DNA from: Dechloromonas sp. ZY10
GTDB lineage: Bacteria; Pseudomonadota; Gammaproteobacteria; Burkholderiales; Rhodocyclaceae
Assembly: GCF_041378895.1 (NCBI RefSeq)
Contig: NZ_CP144212.1
Location: 1-64,000, forward strand
Direction: 5' to 3'
DNA: 64,000 bases
Numbering within the stretch: the first letter of the stretch is position 1; the number at the start of each line of letters is the position of its first letter. The notes below the pieces were generated by a model. It made no database searches. It was given only the letters and a program-made list of their open reading frames with translations, and had not been told where the DNA came from. This document shows, one piece after another, positions 23,466 to 32,742 of this stretch. Made by a program: the position numbers and the translations under genes.

Positions 23466-24053
23466 ATGCGCAAAACCACCATTTTCACCACGCCGCTGCT
23501 CAACAGCGTTTTGCACCATCTGGCCCGCGTCTGGCTGCGCCTGCTTGGCTGGCGCATCGTCGGCACGCCGCCGGACGTGCCGCGCTACGTGCTGATCGGC
23601 GCGCCGCACACCAGCAACTGGGATTTTTTCTACATGTTGCTGGTCTGCTTCAGCCTGCGCCTGCCGGTGTACTGGATGGGTAAGGACAGCCTCTTTCCGT
23701 GGCCAGTCGGCGGGCTGATGCGCTGGCTCGGCGGCATCCCGGTTGATCGCGCCAAGCCCGGCGGCCTGGTGCAGGACACCATCGACGCCTTCGCCCGCGA
23801 AGAACGCCTGATCGTGGTCATCCCGCCGGAAGGCACGCGCTCCCGCGTCCGCCAGTGGAAAACCGGCTTCTACCGCATCGCCAGCGGCGCCGGCGTCCCG
23901 ATTGCCCTCGGCTACCTCGACTTCCGCAAAAAGGAAGCCGGGCTGGCGACCTTGTTCACCCCCAGCGGCGACCTCGACGCCGACATGGTCAAGATCCGCA
24001 GCTTCTACAGCGGCGTGGTCGGGCGCAACCCGGAGCTGTTTTCGGCGGATTGA
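23466..24053 (+). CDS. PlsC-like glycerol-3-phosphate acyltransferase family protein
   Basis: A 195-residue member of the 1-acylglycerol-3-phosphate acyltransferase family. It has the HX4D catalytic motif (PHTSNWD) and the substrate-binding PPEGTRSR. The hydrophobic N-terminus (LLNSVLHHLARVWLRLLGW) suggests membrane association. The short length and the GTRSRVRQWKTGFYRIA block resemble uncharacterised PlsC-like proteins rather than the main PlsC, so the exact substrate is unknown. It is probably cotranscribed with the helicase and ends at a palindromic terminator. Confidence 0.85.
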   Translation: MRKTTIFTTPLLNSVLHHLARVWLRLLGWRIVGTPPDVPRYVLIGAPHTSNWDFFYMLLVCFSLRLPVYWMGKDSLFPWPVGGLMRWLGGIPVDRAKPGGLVQDTIDAFAREERLIVVIPPEGTRSRVRQWKTGFYRIASGAGVPIALGYLDFRKKEAGLATLFTPSGDLDADMVKIRSFYSGVVGRNPELFSAD

Positions 24054-24068
24054 GTCCGGAAGTCGAAC

Positions 24069-24112
24069 AAAAAGCCCGTGGTTCACGGTCGACCGTGAAC
24101 CACGGGCTTTTT
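24069..24112. terminator. Perfect 44-bp palindromic bidirectional terminator built on the CACGGTCGACCGTG motif
   Basis: The whole segment is self-complementary: A5, then GCCCGTGG, then TTCACGGTCGACCGTGAA, then CCACGGGC and T5. It lies between convergent genes (acyltransferase + and ribE -) and has T-runs on both sides, so it should terminate both. The centre is one of the five full copies of the window-wide palindrome. Confidence 0.9.
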
Positions 24113-24134
24113 CTCGTGCCGTGCCGGCAGCGGC

Positions 24135-24725
24135 TTACTTTTCGGCGCTGAGCAGGCGTTCGCAGTAGCGGGCGATCAGGTCGACTTCGAGATTGACCTG
24201 GGCGCCGGGCTGCAGGTACTGCAGGGTGGTGTTTTCCAGCGTGTGCGGGATCAGGTTGATGGTGAAGTCGGTGCCGTCGACGTCGTTGGTGGTCAGGCTG
24301 GTGCCGTTGACCGTGATCGAGCCCTTGCGCGCGATGTACTTGGCCAGGGCTTGCGGGGCGCGGATGGCGAGCAGGCGGTTGTCGCCGATCGGGTCGAAGC
24401 GCAGCACTTCGCCGACGCCGTCGACGTGGCCGGAAACCAGGTGGCCGCCGAGGCGGTCGGCGAGGCGCAGCGCCTTTTCCAGATTGACCGGGCCGGGGGC
24501 GGCGAGGCCGACGGTGCAGGACAGGGTTTCCGGCGAGACGTCGACCATGAAGCAATTGCCTTCCTTGGCGACGACGGTCAGGCAGACGCCGTTGTGGGCA
24601 ATCGAGTCGCCGAGCGCGACGTCGTCGAGGCCCAGCGTGGCGGCATCGACGGTGAGGCGGAAACCGGCTTCGCGCGGGGTGATTTGGGTGATGCGGCCGA
24701 CCGCCGCGATGATTCCGGAAAACAT
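24135..24725 (-). CDS. ribE: Riboflavin synthase alpha chain
   Basis: The enzyme dismutates two 6,7-dimethyl-8-ribityllumazine molecules to riboflavin. The 196-residue protein starts MFSGIIAAVGRITQI, the family N-terminus, and has the two internal lumazine-binding repeats, each with GVCLTVV/SLTTNDV-type and SGHVDGVG motifs. Length is slightly below the usual 200-215. The ATG at 24725 is chosen because it gives the MF(S/T)GII start. It stands divergent from the malic enzyme gene and is not with other rib genes here. Symbol note: this enzyme is called ribC in E. coli and ribE in many other annotations. Confidence 0.95.
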   Translation of the reverse strand: MFSGIIAAVGRITQITPREAGFRLTVDAATLGLDDVALGDSIAHNGVCLTVVAKEGNCFMVDVSPETLSCTVGLAAPGPVNLEKALRLADRLGGHLVSGHVDGVGEVLRFDPIGDNRLLAIRAPQALAKYIARKGSITVNGTSLTTNDVDGTDFTINLIPHTLENTTLQYLQPGAQVNLEVDLIARYCERLLSAEK

Positions 24726-24886
24726 GGCTGCAACCTGTGGGGCAAAAAGAGAAACTCTAGCATGGGGCCGCCTTTCCCGGGCTTTGCCGGGGGGCGCTTG
24801 CAAAGATCGTAGTGTTTTTTGCTGCGTCCCCGGCTTTGGAGTAACCTACGGGGTTTTCCCTCATTGCCGAGATCCGAGGAGTTTTC

Positions 24887-27163
24887 GTGGAAAAGGATTT
24901 GCGCGAAGCCGCACTTGAATATCATCGCTGGCCCACCCCGGGCAAGATTTCCGTCCGCCCGACCAAGGGGCTGACCAACCAGCGCGACCTGGCGCTGGCC
25001 TATTCGCCGGGCGTGGCTGCGGCTTGTGATGCAATTGTCGAGGACGAAGCGACCGCTGCGCTGTACACCTCGCGCGCCAACCTGGTCGGCGTGGTCACCA
25101 ACGGGACCGCCGTGCTCGGCCTGGGCAATATCGGCCCGCTCGCCGCCAAGCCGGTGATGGAAGGCAAGGGCTGCCTGTTCAAGAAATTCGCCGGGATCGA
25201 CGTCTTCGATATCGAACTGGCCGAGAACGACCCGGACAAGCTGATCGACATGATCGCCGCGCTCGAACCGACGCTCGGCGGCATCAACCTGGAAGACATC
25301 AAGGCACCGGAGTGCTTCTACATCGAGCAGAAGCTGAAGGAACGGATGAACATCCCCGTCTTCCACGACGACCAGCACGGCACCGCGATCATCTCTGCGG
25401 CCGCGATGTTGAATGGCCTGAAGATCGTCGGCAAGAAGATCGACGAGATCAAGGTGGTCTGTTCCGGTGCCGGCGCCGCCGCGATCTCCTGTCTCAACTT
25501 GTGGTGCGATCTCGGCGTCAAGCGCGAGAACATCACCGTTTGTGATTCCAAGGGCGTGATCTATGTCGGCCGTCCCGGCGGCATGGACGAGACCAAGGCC
25601 CGCTACGCGCAGGAAACCGACCAGCGCACGCTGGCCGATGCGATGGTTGGCGCCGACGTTTTCCTCGGCCTGTCGACTGCAGGCGTGGTCAAGCAGGAAA
25701 TGATCAAGACCATGGCTGCCAAGCCGATGATCTTCGCGCTGGCCAATCCGACCCCGGAAATCATGCCGGAACTGGTCAAGGAAGTCTGCCCCGAGGCGAT
25801 CATCGCCACCGGCCGTTCCGACTACCCGAACCAGGTCAACAACGTCCTCTGCTTCCCCTTCATCTTCCGTGGCGCGCTCGATGTCGGTGCTACCCGCATC
25901 ACCGAAGAAATGAAGATGGCCTCGGTGCGCGCGATTGCCGAACTGGCCGAAGCCGAAGTCACCGACGAAGTGGCGATGGCCTACCCCGGCCATGACCTCA
26001 ACTTCGGTCCGGAATACCTGATTCCCAAGCCTTTCGACCCGCGCCTGATCGTCAAGATCGCACCGGCGGTGGCTCAGGCCGCGATTGATTCGGGGGTTGC
26101 CACCCGCCCGATTACCGATTGGGACGCCTACCGCGCCAAGCTCTCCGAGTTTGTTTATCACACCGGCGTTGGCATGCGCGCAATCTTCCAGGCTGCGCGT
26201 CAGGCCAAGGGCAAGCGCATCATCTTCGCCGAAGGCGAGGAAGAGCGCGTGCTGCGCGCCGCACAGGTGGTGATCGAGGAAAAATTCGCGCGTCCGATCC
26301 TGATCGGTCGCCCGGAAGTGATCGCCCACCGCCTCGAAAAGGCCAAGCTGCGGATCAAGCCGGGCGTCGATTTCGACGTCGTCAATCCCGAATCCGACGA
26401 ACGCTATCGCGAGTGCTGGACCGCCTATCACAAGCTGATGGCGCGCCGTGGCGTGACGCCGGCGATTGCCAAGGAGGCCCTGCGCAAGAAGCCGACCGTG
26501 ATCGGTGCGATGCTGCTCAAGCTCGGCTACGCCGACGGCCTGATCTGCGGCATGAGCGGCCAGTACAGCCACCATCTGGGCGTGGTCAGCCAGATCATCG
26601 GCAAGCGCCCGGGCGTGAATACCCTGGCGGCGATGAACTACCTGATGCTGCCCGGCCGTTCGTTGTTCATTTGCGATACGCACGTGAACGAGAACCCGAA
26701 TGCCGAAGAAATCGCGGAAATGACGCTGATGGCGGCCGAGCAGGTCAAGCGCTTCGGCAGCCAGCCGAAGGTGGCGCTGCTGTCGCACTCCAATTTCGGC
26801 TCCGGCAGTTCCGAGTCCTCGCGCAAGATGAGCGCTGCTGCGCAGCTGGTGGCCGCCCGTGCCAGCGGCGAACTGGAAGTCGATGGCGAAATGCACGGCG
26901 ACTCCGCGCTGTCCGAAGTCATCCGTCAGGAAGCCAACCCGGATTCGCCGCTCAAGGGCGAAGCTAACCTGCTGGTGATGCCGAATATCGACGCCGCCAA
27001 CATCAGCTACAACCTGCTCAAGATGACCGGCGGCGAAGGCGTGACCATCGGCCCGATCCTGCTCGGTGCCGCCCGTCCGGTGCATGTGCTGACCTCGACC
27101 GCCACCGTGCGCCGCCTGGTCAACATGACCGCGCTGGCCGTGGTCGAGTCGATGGAGCGCTGA
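24887..27163 (+). CDS. maeB: NADP-dependent malic enzyme with C-terminal phosphotransacetylase-like domain
   Basis: MaeB decarboxylates malate to pyruvate with NADP. The 758-residue protein has the malic domain (residues 1-160; [13 protein letters not shown], and the metal site in [12 protein letters not shown]), a Rossmann domain ([13 protein letters not shown]), and from about residue 430 a phosphate acetyltransferase-like domain ([31 protein letters not shown]). In known MaeB proteins this last domain is regulatory and binds acetyl-CoA. The GTG start has AGGAG at good spacing. It is monocistronic and ends at a clear terminator. Confidence 0.97.
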   Translation: MEKDLREAALEYHRWPTPGKISVRPTKGLTNQRDLALAYSPGVAAACDAIVEDEATAALYTSRANLVGVVTNGTAVLGLGNIGPLAAKPVMEGKGCLFKKFAGIDVFDIELAENDPDKLIDMIAALEPTLGGINLEDIKAPECFYIEQKLKERMNIPVFHDDQHGTAIISAAAMLNGLKIVGKKIDEIKVVCSGAGAAAISCLNLWCDLGVKRENITVCDSKGVIYVGRPGGMDETKARYAQETDQRTLADAMVGADVFLGLSTAGVVKQEMIKTMAAKPMIFALANPTPEIMPELVKEVCPEAIIATGRSDYPNQVNNVLCFPFIFRGALDVGATRITEEMKMASVRAIAELAEAEVTDEVAMAYPGHDLNFGPEYLIPKPFDPRLIVKIAPAVAQAAIDSGVATRPITDWDAYRAKLSEFVYHTGVGMRAIFQAARQAKGKRIIFAEGEEERVLRAAQVVIEEKFARPILIGRPEVIAHRLEKAKLRIKPGVDFDVVNPESDERYRECWTAYHKLMARRGVTPAIAKEALRKKPTVIGAMLLKLGYADGLICGMSGQYSHHLGVVSQIIGKRPGVNTLAAMNYLMLPGRSLFICDTHVNENPNAEEIAEMTLMAAEQVKRFGSQPKVALLSHSNFGSGSSESSRKMSAAAQLVAARASGELEVDGEMHGDSALSEVIRQEANPDSPLKGEANLLVMPNIDAANISYNLLKMTGGEGVTIGPILLGAARPVHVLTSTATVRRLVNMTALAVVESMER

Positions 27164-27189
27164 TCGCGTTCCCGGTCTTTCAAGGCCAG

Positions 27190-27219
27190 AAGCCGGCTCC
27201 GCAATGGGCCGGCTTTTTT
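27190..27219 (+). terminator. Terminator after maeB
   Basis: The stem AGCCGGC pairs with GCCGGCT around TCCGCAATGG and is followed by TTTTTTAT. It begins 27 bp after the maeB stop. Confidence 0.9.
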
Positions 27220-27269
27220 ATACCCGGCGCTTGCCGGGGGCGGACGAACGGTGGTGGATCGGGCGGATT

Positions 27270-27287
27270 TTCACGGTCGACCGTGAA
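27270..27287. repeat. Intergenic palindrome TTCACGGTCGACCGTGAA
   Basis: A perfect 18-bp palindrome between maeB and the SCO-family gene, in the context GATTTTCACGG..CCGTGAATTTG. It lies about 20 bp past the SCO gene stop and has no T-run of its own. Confidence 0.85.
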
Positions 27288-27305
27288 TTTGTGAAAAATC
27301 CGTAA

Positions 27306-27908
27306 TCAGGGATTTTCCTGCTGCAATTGCTGCAGATCGGCGACGATATCGGCTATTTTGGCGTTGTCGGCGATGAGAAGGCGGAGTTTTCCCCGTCGGT
27401 CGAAGACATAGGCGCCGCTGCTGTGGTCGAGGCTGTAGCCGATTCCGCCGCCGACCTCCTGGCGGATTGCGGTGACCCGGAACTGCCGGGCAACGGCGGC
27501 AATCGCCTCCGGGCTGCCGTGCAGGCCGAGCAAGCTGGCGTCAAACCAGCGCAGGTAGTCGGCCAGTCGGGCTGGGGTGTCGCGCTCGGGATCAAGCGTG
27601 ATGAAAACCACTTGAACCTGGTCCGGCCCCAGGCCAGGCTGGCGCAGCAATTCAGTGTATTTGGCGAGGGCGGTCGGGCAGATGTCCGGGCAACTGGTGT
27701 AGCCGAAGAAGAAGATCACCAGCTTGCCGCGAAAATCGGCCAATTTCCACGGTCGACCGTGGAAATCGCGGATTTCTGCCGGCAACTCCCCGGAAATCCG
27801 GCTTTCCCCGAGGTCGGTGGCATGAAAGCGCGGGGCGCTTGGCCGACAGCCGCCGAGCAGGCCGCTGGCCCAGGCCATGCCACCCGCCAGCAGTAAACGT
27901 CTTTGCAT
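27306..27908 (-). CDS. SCO1/SenC-family copper chaperone lipoprotein
   Basis: A 200-residue thioredoxin-fold lipoprotein with signal LAGGMAWASGLLGGC (lipobox LGGC). The copper-binding CxxxC motif is in GYTSCPDICPTAL and the distal histidine in SLDHSSGAYV, all three SCO copper ligands. SCO proteins deliver copper to the Cu-A site of cytochrome oxidases or act in redox control; no oxidase genes are adjacent. It lies just upstream of mpl's end on the same strand, with 6 bp between them, but functional linkage is doubtful. It also contains a full copy of the window's palindrome. Confidence 0.92.
   Translation of the reverse strand: MQRRLLLAGGMAWASGLLGGCRPSAPRFHATDLGESRISGELPAEIRDFHGRPWKLADFRGKLVIFFFGYTSCPDICPTALAKYTELLRQPGLGPDQVQVVFITLDPERDTPARLADYLRWFDASLLGLHGSPEAIAAVARQFRVTAIRQEVGGGIGYSLDHSSGAYVFDRRGKLRLLIADNAKIADIVADLQQLQQENP
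27748..27761. repeat. Palindrome CACGGTCGACCGTG within the SCO gene
   Basis: A perfect 14-bp palindrome, extended to TTTCCACGG..CCGTGGAAA. It encodes HGRPW, a different reading frame from the copy in the histidine kinase gene. Confidence 0.85.
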
Positions 27909-27914
27909 GCGGGT

Positions 27915-29261
27915 CTAGCCGGCGAGCGCCACCAGCAGCTTCCCGTGGATGCCACCGAAGCCGCCGTTGCTCATCACCAGCACATGATCGCCGGGGCGGG
28001 CGGCGGCGGCGACGCGGGCGACCAGCTGGGCGAGGTCGGTGTCGACCTGCGCCCGCTCGCCCATCGGTGCCAGCGCTTCGTCGGCATCCCAGCCGAGATT
28101 GGCGCCGTAGCAGAAGGCAAGGTCCACGTCGGCCAGGCTGGCGGGCAGCTGGCTTTTCATCGTGCCCAGCTTCATGGTGTTCGAACGCGGTTCGAAGACG
28201 GCAAGAATGCGGGCGTTGCCGACTTTTCGCCGCAAACCGGCGACCGTTGTCGCAATTGCGGTCGGATGGTGGGCAAAATCGTCGTAAACCGTAATGCCGT
28301 TGGCCACCCCGCGTACCTCCATCCGCCGCTTGACGTTTTCAAAGCGGCTTAGGGCTTCCAGCCCCTTGTCGAACGGTACGCCGACATGGCGGGCGGCGAG
28401 CAGGGCGGCACAGGCGTTGGCGCGGTTATGGTCGCCGGTCAAGGTCCAGCGGCAACGGCCGATTTCGCCGTCGGCGCCGTGCAGGATCAGTTCGCCGCTG
28501 GCATCGTCGCCGCTGACCCGGTAGCCAGCCGGGTCATTGAAACGCTGTACCTCGCTCCAGCAACCGCGCTGCAGTACCCGTTCCAGGCTGGGTTCGGCGG
28601 CATTGCTGACGATCAGCCCGGATCCCGGGAGGGTGCGTACCAGGTGGTGGAATTGCGTCTCGATTGCTGCCAGATCGGCGAAGATGTCCGCGTGATCGAA
28701 TTCAAGGTTGTTGAGGATCGCAGTTCGCGGGCGGTAATGGATGAACTTCGACCGCTTGTCGCAGAAGGCGGTGTCGTATTCATCGGCTTCGATCACGAAG
28801 AACGGGGTGTCGCCGAGTCGGGCCGAGACGCCGAAGTTGAGCGGCACGCCGCCGATCAGGAAGCCCGGGGCCATGTTCGCGTCTTCAAGGATCCAGGCCA
28901 GCATCGAGCTGGTGGTGGTCTTGCCGTGAGTGCCGGCAACCCCGAGCACCCAGCGCCCCTGCAGGACATGGTCGGCCAGCCACTGCGGCCCCGAGACATA
29001 CGGGAGGCCCCGGTCGAGGAGGGCTTCAAGCAGCGGGTTGCCGCGCGAGATGGCGTTGCCGATGACAAACATGTCGGGCGCCAGTGCCAGCTGTTCGACG
29101 CCGTAGCCTTCGATCAACTCGATGCCCGCAGCGCGCAGCTGGTCGCTCATTGGTGGATAGACGTTGGCATCGCAGCCGGTAACCTTGTGTCCGGCGGCGA
29201 CAGCGAGTTGCGCAATACCGCCCATGAAGGTGCCGCAAATCCCGAGAATATGTATATGCAT
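27915..29261 (-). CDS. mpl: UDP-N-acetylmuramate:L-Ala-gamma-D-Glu-meso-DAP ligase
   Basis: Mpl recycles murein tripeptide by ligating it to UDP-MurNAc. The 448-residue protein starts MHIHILGICGTFMGGIAQLA, the expected nucleotide-binding N-terminus. It has the Mur-ligase ATP loop GVAGTHGKTTTSSML, FVIEADEYDTAF, the DHNRANA block, and YDDFAHHPTAIATT. Features such as the long FDKRSKFIHY segment favour Mpl over MurC. The ATG at 29261 is preferred over the long upstream open frame, which covers the divergent gene's promoter. It precedes the SCO gene by 6 bp. Confidence 0.95.
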   Translation of the reverse strand: MHIHILGICGTFMGGIAQLAVAAGHKVTGCDANVYPPMSDQLRAAGIELIEGYGVEQLALAPDMFVIGNAISRGNPLLEALLDRGLPYVSGPQWLADHVLQGRWVLGVAGTHGKTTTSSMLAWILEDANMAPGFLIGGVPLNFGVSARLGDTPFFVIEADEYDTAFCDKRSKFIHYRPRTAILNNLEFDHADIFADLAAIETQFHHLVRTLPGSGLIVSNAAEPSLERVLQRGCWSEVQRFNDPAGYRVSGDDASGELILHGADGEIGRCRWTLTGDHNRANACAALLAARHVGVPFDKGLEALSRFENVKRRMEVRGVANGITVYDDFAHHPTAIATTVAGLRRKVGNARILAVFEPRSNTMKLGTMKSQLPASLADVDLAFCYGANLGWDADEALAPMGERAQVDTDLAQLVARVAAAARPGDHVLVMSNGGFGGIHGKLLVALAG

Positions 29262-29450
29262 GTTTCGATCCTGGCCGGCGGCAAGCACCGCCGTCCTGTC
29301 CGGAACTCGTCGCCGCCCGCTCGGCGGGAGCGGGATGCAAGCTCCGGGATGGTTGAAAAACTTCGTGCGGCGTGGGCACCTCGGCCTGTCATCCGGCTGC
29401 CGCACGCTTTCGCGTAGAATCGAAGAGGATTTTAACCCGAGCCTTTGATC

Positions 29451-30059
29451 ATGCATCGCCCCGACCGCACCCGCGCCGACTTGCGCGCCAGCATCGCCAG
29501 CGCCGCTGCCCGTCTGATGGCCGAGGACGGCATCGTCGATTACCGGCAGGCAAAAAAGAAGGCCCTGCGCCAGCTGGGGCTGCCCGAGCATACCGCGTTG
29601 CCCGACAACGCCGAGGTCGAAGCCGAGTTGCGGGCCTGGCGCAGCCTGTATCAGGGCGAGGAGCATGCTGAATTGCTGTTCGAATTGCGCCAGACGGCAC
29701 TCGATCTGCTCGAGTTCCTGGAACGTTTCCATCCCTACCTGACCGGCTCGGTGCTCGAAGGCACGGCCGGTGAGCATTCGCGTATCGACATCCTGCTATT
29801 TCCGGATAGCGCCAAGGAGGTTGAGATTTTTCTGCTCAACCACAACCTGAATTTTGCCCACGGTGAGCCGCGCGGCGAAAAGGTCGAAGCGGTGCTGATC
29901 CTGGAGACCGATACTGCCGACGCCAACCTGATTGTCCTGCCGCCGCAGCTGGAACGGGTTGCGCTCAAATATCGCGACGGGCGGCCGCGCGAGCGGGCTC
30001 GCGCCGAGGCGGTGCGCGACTTGCTCGAACACGGTGAGTTGCCGCGATCTGGCGAATAA
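29451..30059 (+). CDS. Conserved protein with a nucleotidyltransferase-like segment
   Basis: A 202-residue protein from [17 protein letters not shown]. The N-terminal half is helical and charged. The central block [27 protein letters not shown] has the shape of a minimal nucleotidyltransferase active site (G-S...S-x-I-D-I), though catalytic acids beyond the single D are unclear. It is divergent from mpl. I recognise similar proteins only as conserved hypotheticals in related betaproteobacteria, so the function is unknown. Confidence 0.65.
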   Translation: MHRPDRTRADLRASIASAAARLMAEDGIVDYRQAKKKALRQLGLPEHTALPDNAEVEAELRAWRSLYQGEEHAELLFELRQTALDLLEFLERFHPYLTGSVLEGTAGEHSRIDILLFPDSAKEVEIFLLNHNLNFAHGEPRGEKVEAVLILETDTADANLIVLPPQLERVALKYRDGRPRERARAEAVRDLLEHGELPRSGE

Positions 30060-30153
30060 CTGGTTGCCAACATCCGGGTTTTTACCAGGCTTGGCAGGGG
30101 TAAGTACTTGTCTCGCTGGACAACTTGCTGCGAAATGCGGCAAACTTGCAGGG

Positions 30154-30645
30154 ATGAAAGAGCAAGAAATCCCTGTCGGATCGGCGCAAAGTCGGCAAAC
30201 CGGGCCGCAGATTCTGGTTTTGCACGGCCCCAACCTGAATCTGCTGGGCACGCGCGAACCCGCAACTTACGGCCACACCACCCTGGCCGACATCGACGCT
30301 GCCCTGCTGGCGCAAGCCAAGGCCGCCGGTGTCGAACTGGCATGCTTCCAGAGCAACCACGAAGGGGCTTTGGTCGAGCGCATTCATGCGGCGCGCTGCG
30401 AGGGCGTCAAGGCGATCATCATCAATCCCGCTGCCTACACCCATACCAGTGTCGCGATTCGCGATGCATTGGCCGGTGTCGCGATCCCCTTTGTCGAAGT
30501 GCATCTGTCGAACGTGCATGCGCGCGAACCTTTCCGCCATCACTCGTATTTTTCCGATCTCGCCATCGGCGTGATCTGCGGGCTCGGGCATCGCGGCTAC
30601 CTGCTGGCGCTGGATTTCCTGCTCAACCGAATCAACAACGATTAA
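30154..30645 (+). CDS. aroQ: Type II 3-dehydroquinate dehydratase
   Basis: AroQ removes water from 3-dehydroquinate in the shikimate pathway. The 163-residue protein has the family blocks [21 protein letters not shown] with the catalytic Tyr, [33 protein letters not shown] and [19 protein letters not shown]. An N-terminal extension of about 18 residues precedes the usual start; the ATG at 30154 has GCAGGG almost adjacent, so the exact start is uncertain. aroQ-accB-accC in a row is a common order in proteobacteria, and accB begins 51 bp downstream. Confidence 0.96.
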   Translation: MKEQEIPVGSAQSRQTGPQILVLHGPNLNLLGTREPATYGHTTLADIDAALLAQAKAAGVELACFQSNHEGALVERIHAARCEGVKAIIINPAAYTHTSVAIRDALAGVAIPFVEVHLSNVHAREPFRHHSYFSDLAIGVICGLGHRGYLLALDFLLNRINND

Positions 30646-30696
30646 GCGGCATCAAGCCGTCTTTTGGCGTCTAACCGACGTGAAAGGGAAGAACTC

Positions 30697-31152
30697 ATGG
30701 ATTTGCGCAAACTCAAGAAACTGATCGACCTGGTCCAGGAATCCGGAATCTCCGAACTGGAAGTCACCGAGGGTGAGGAAAAGGTCCGTATCGCCAAGCA
30801 TTACGGCGTTGCCGCCGCCGCGCCGGTGCAGCACTACGCGATGCCGGCGCCGATGCCGGTGGCCGGTAGTGGCGGGGTTTCCTCGGTCAACCTCGACGAC
30901 GAGGACGACCTGCCGGAAGGGCATGTGGTCAAGGCGCCGATGGTCGGCACCTTCTACCGCGCTGCTTCGCCGGGCGCCGATGCTTTTGTGCAGATCGGCA
31001 GCACGGTGAAGAAGGGCGACACGCTGTGCATCATCGAAGCGATGAAGCTGCTGAACGAAATCGAAGCCGACGCCGACGGCGTGGTCAAGGCGATTCTGCT
31101 GGAAAACGGCGAGCCGGTCGAATACGGCGAGCCGTTGTTTGTTATCGGTTGA
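30697..31152 (+). CDS. accB: Biotin carboxyl carrier protein of acetyl-CoA carboxylase
   Basis: AccB carries biotin between the biotin carboxylase and carboxyltransferase of acetyl-CoA carboxylase. The 151-residue protein starts [18 protein letters not shown], has a Pro/Ala linker (residues 45-75), and a biotinyl domain with [11 protein letters not shown], where Lys117 is the biotinylation site. AAAGGGA precedes the ATG. It is followed by accC after an unusual 230-bp leader that carries a duplicate of the accC start. Confidence 0.97.
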   Translation: MDLRKLKKLIDLVQESGISELEVTEGEEKVRIAKHYGVAAAAPVQHYAMPAPMPVAGSGGVSSVNLDDEDDLPEGHVVKAPMVGTFYRAASPGADAFVQIGSTVKKGDTLCIIEAMKLLNEIEADADGVVKAILLENGEPVEYGEPLFVIG

Positions 31153-31261
31153 TCGTAGCAAGATCGCTGCTTTTTCCCGCTGATTCGCGGTGAAAAACCG
31201 GCGGGTGGCAGGTTGACCGTGAAACATCGGCCGCTTGCCATCCTGCTGCTGGAGAAATCCC

Positions 31262-31390
31262 ATGTTTGAAAAAATTCTGATCGCCAATCGCGGCGACCAG
31301 GCGCCGGCAGGCGCCGCAGCGGCGAAGCCAAATTGCGCTGCAGCCGCAGGCTGCCTGGGCGGTTTTGCCGCGGGAGAGACAAATGTTTGA
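31262..31390 (+). CDS. 42-codon leader frame duplicating the start of accC
   Basis: An ATG with GGAG upstream opens a frame beginning [11 protein letters not shown], identical in protein sequence to the accC N-terminus (the DNA differs only at two synonymous third positions). It continues through 31 low-complexity residues and stops at TGA overlapping the accC start (ATGTTTGA). It may be translated and coupled to accC, or be a harmless remnant of a partial duplication. The non-accC part has imperfect inverted arms, GCGGCGAAGCC and GGTTTTGCCGC, like a small repeat element. Confidence 0.5.
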   Translation: MFEKILIANRGDQAPAGAAAAKPNCAAAAGCLGGFAAGETNV

Positions 31391-32741
31391 GAAGATTCTG
31401 ATCGCCAATCGCGGCGAAATCGCGCTGCGCATCCAGCGTGCCTGCCGTGAACTGGGTATCAAGACCGTGGTCGTGCACTCCGAGGCCGACCGCGATGCGA
31501 AGTACGTCAAGCTGGCCGACGAGTCGGTGTGTATCGGCCCGGCGCCGTCCGCGCAAAGCTATCTGAACATTCCGGCGATCATTTCCGCTGCCGAAGTGAC
31601 CGATGCCCAGGCGATCCACCCCGGCTATGGCTTCCTCTCCGAGAATGCTGACTTTGCCGAGCGCGTTGAAACCTCGGGCTTCGTCTTCATCGGCCCGCGC
31701 GCCGAAACCATCCGCCTGATGGGTGACAAGGTTTCGGCCAAGGACGCAATGAAGGCAGCCGGCGTTCCCTGCGTCCCCGGTTCCGAAGGCGCCCTGCCCG
31801 ACGATCCCAAGGAGATTATCGCCACTGCCCGCCAGATCGGCTATCCGGTGATCATCAAGGCTGCCGGTGGCGGTGGTGGTCGCGGTATGCGCGTGGTGCA
31901 TACCGAGGCGGCCCTGGTCAACGCGGTGCAGATGACCCGGCAGGAAGCCCAGACGGCTTTCGGCAATCCGACCGTGTACATGGAAAAATTCCTGGAAAAT
32001 CCGCGCCACGTCGAAATCCAGGTGCTGGCCGACCAGCACAAGAACGCGATCTACCTCGGTGAGCGTGATTGCTCGATGCAGCGCCGCCACCAGAAGGTGA
32101 TCGAGGAAGCGCCAGCGCCGCATATCCCGGCCCGCCTGATCGCCCGCATCGGCGAGCGTTGCGCCGATGCCTGCCGCAAGATCGGGTATCGCGGTGCCGG
32201 TACCTTTGAATTCCTCTACGAAAACGGCGAGTTCTACTTCATCGAGATGAACACCCGGGTTCAGGTCGAGCACCCGGTGACCGAAGCGATCACCGGTGTC
32301 GACATCGTTCAGGAGCAGATCCGCGTTGCTTTTGGCGAAAAGCTGCGGCTCAAGCAGCGTGATGTCGAGTTTCGCGGGCATGCAATCGAATGCCGTATTA
32401 ACGCCGAAGATCCCTTCACTTTCGTGCCTTCTCCAGGCAAGATCGAGTTTTATCACCCGCCCGGCGGCCCCGGGATTCGGGTCGACTCGCACATCTACCA
32501 GGGGTACAAGGTGCCGTCGCATTACGATTCGATGGTCGCCAAGGTCATCGCCTACGGCGATACCCGCGAGCAGGCAATCCGGCGGATGCGCATCGCGCTG
32601 TCCGAGATGTCCATTCAGGGGATCAAGACCAATATTGCGCTACACCAGGAGTTGATGCTCGACGCCCGTTTCGTTGAAGGCGGCACCAGCATCCATTATC
32701 TGGAGCACAAGCTGGCGGCCAAGAACGAAGTGAAGCAATAA
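31383..32741 (+). CDS. accC: Biotin carboxylase subunit of acetyl-CoA carboxylase
   Basis: AccC carboxylates biotin on AccB with ATP and bicarbonate, the first step of fatty acid synthesis. The 452-residue protein has the N-terminal [21 protein letters not shown], the ATP-grasp core with [14 protein letters not shown], the catalytic block [17 protein letters not shown], and [13 protein letters not shown]. Length is normal. GGGAGAG precedes the ATG. The start region is duplicated about 120 bp upstream (see the leader frame). prmA begins 1 bp after the stop. Confidence 0.98.
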   Translation: MFEKILIANRGEIALRIQRACRELGIKTVVVHSEADRDAKYVKLADESVCIGPAPSAQSYLNIPAIISAAEVTDAQAIHPGYGFLSENADFAERVETSGFVFIGPRAETIRLMGDKVSAKDAMKAAGVPCVPGSEGALPDDPKEIIATARQIGYPVIIKAAGGGGGRGMRVVHTEAALVNAVQMTRQEAQTAFGNPTVYMEKFLENPRHVEIQVLADQHKNAIYLGERDCSMQRRHQKVIEEAPAPHIPARLIARIGERCADACRKIGYRGAGTFEFLYENGEFYFIEMNTRVQVEHPVTEAITGVDIVQEQIRVAFGEKLRLKQRDVEFRGHAIECRINAEDPFTFVPSPGKIEFYHPPGGPGIRVDSHIYQGYKVPSHYDSMVAKVIAYGDTREQAIRRMRIALSEMSIQGIKTNIALHQELMLDARFVEGGTSIHYLEHKLAAKNEVKQ

Positions 32742-32742
32742 G

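Noticed and set aside
21708..24086. 792-codon open frame on the minus strand across the DsrE, helicase and acyltransferase genes
   Set aside because: Three recognisable plus-strand genes with conserved motifs occupy it.
24578..27085. 835-codon open frame on the minus strand opposite maeB
   Set aside because: MaeB motifs are intact on the plus strand; the antisense product has no domain.
31305..31375. Small insertion element in the accC leader as a complete IS or MITE
   Set aside because: Only imperfect inverted arms are present, with no transposase or clear target duplication beyond the accC start copy.
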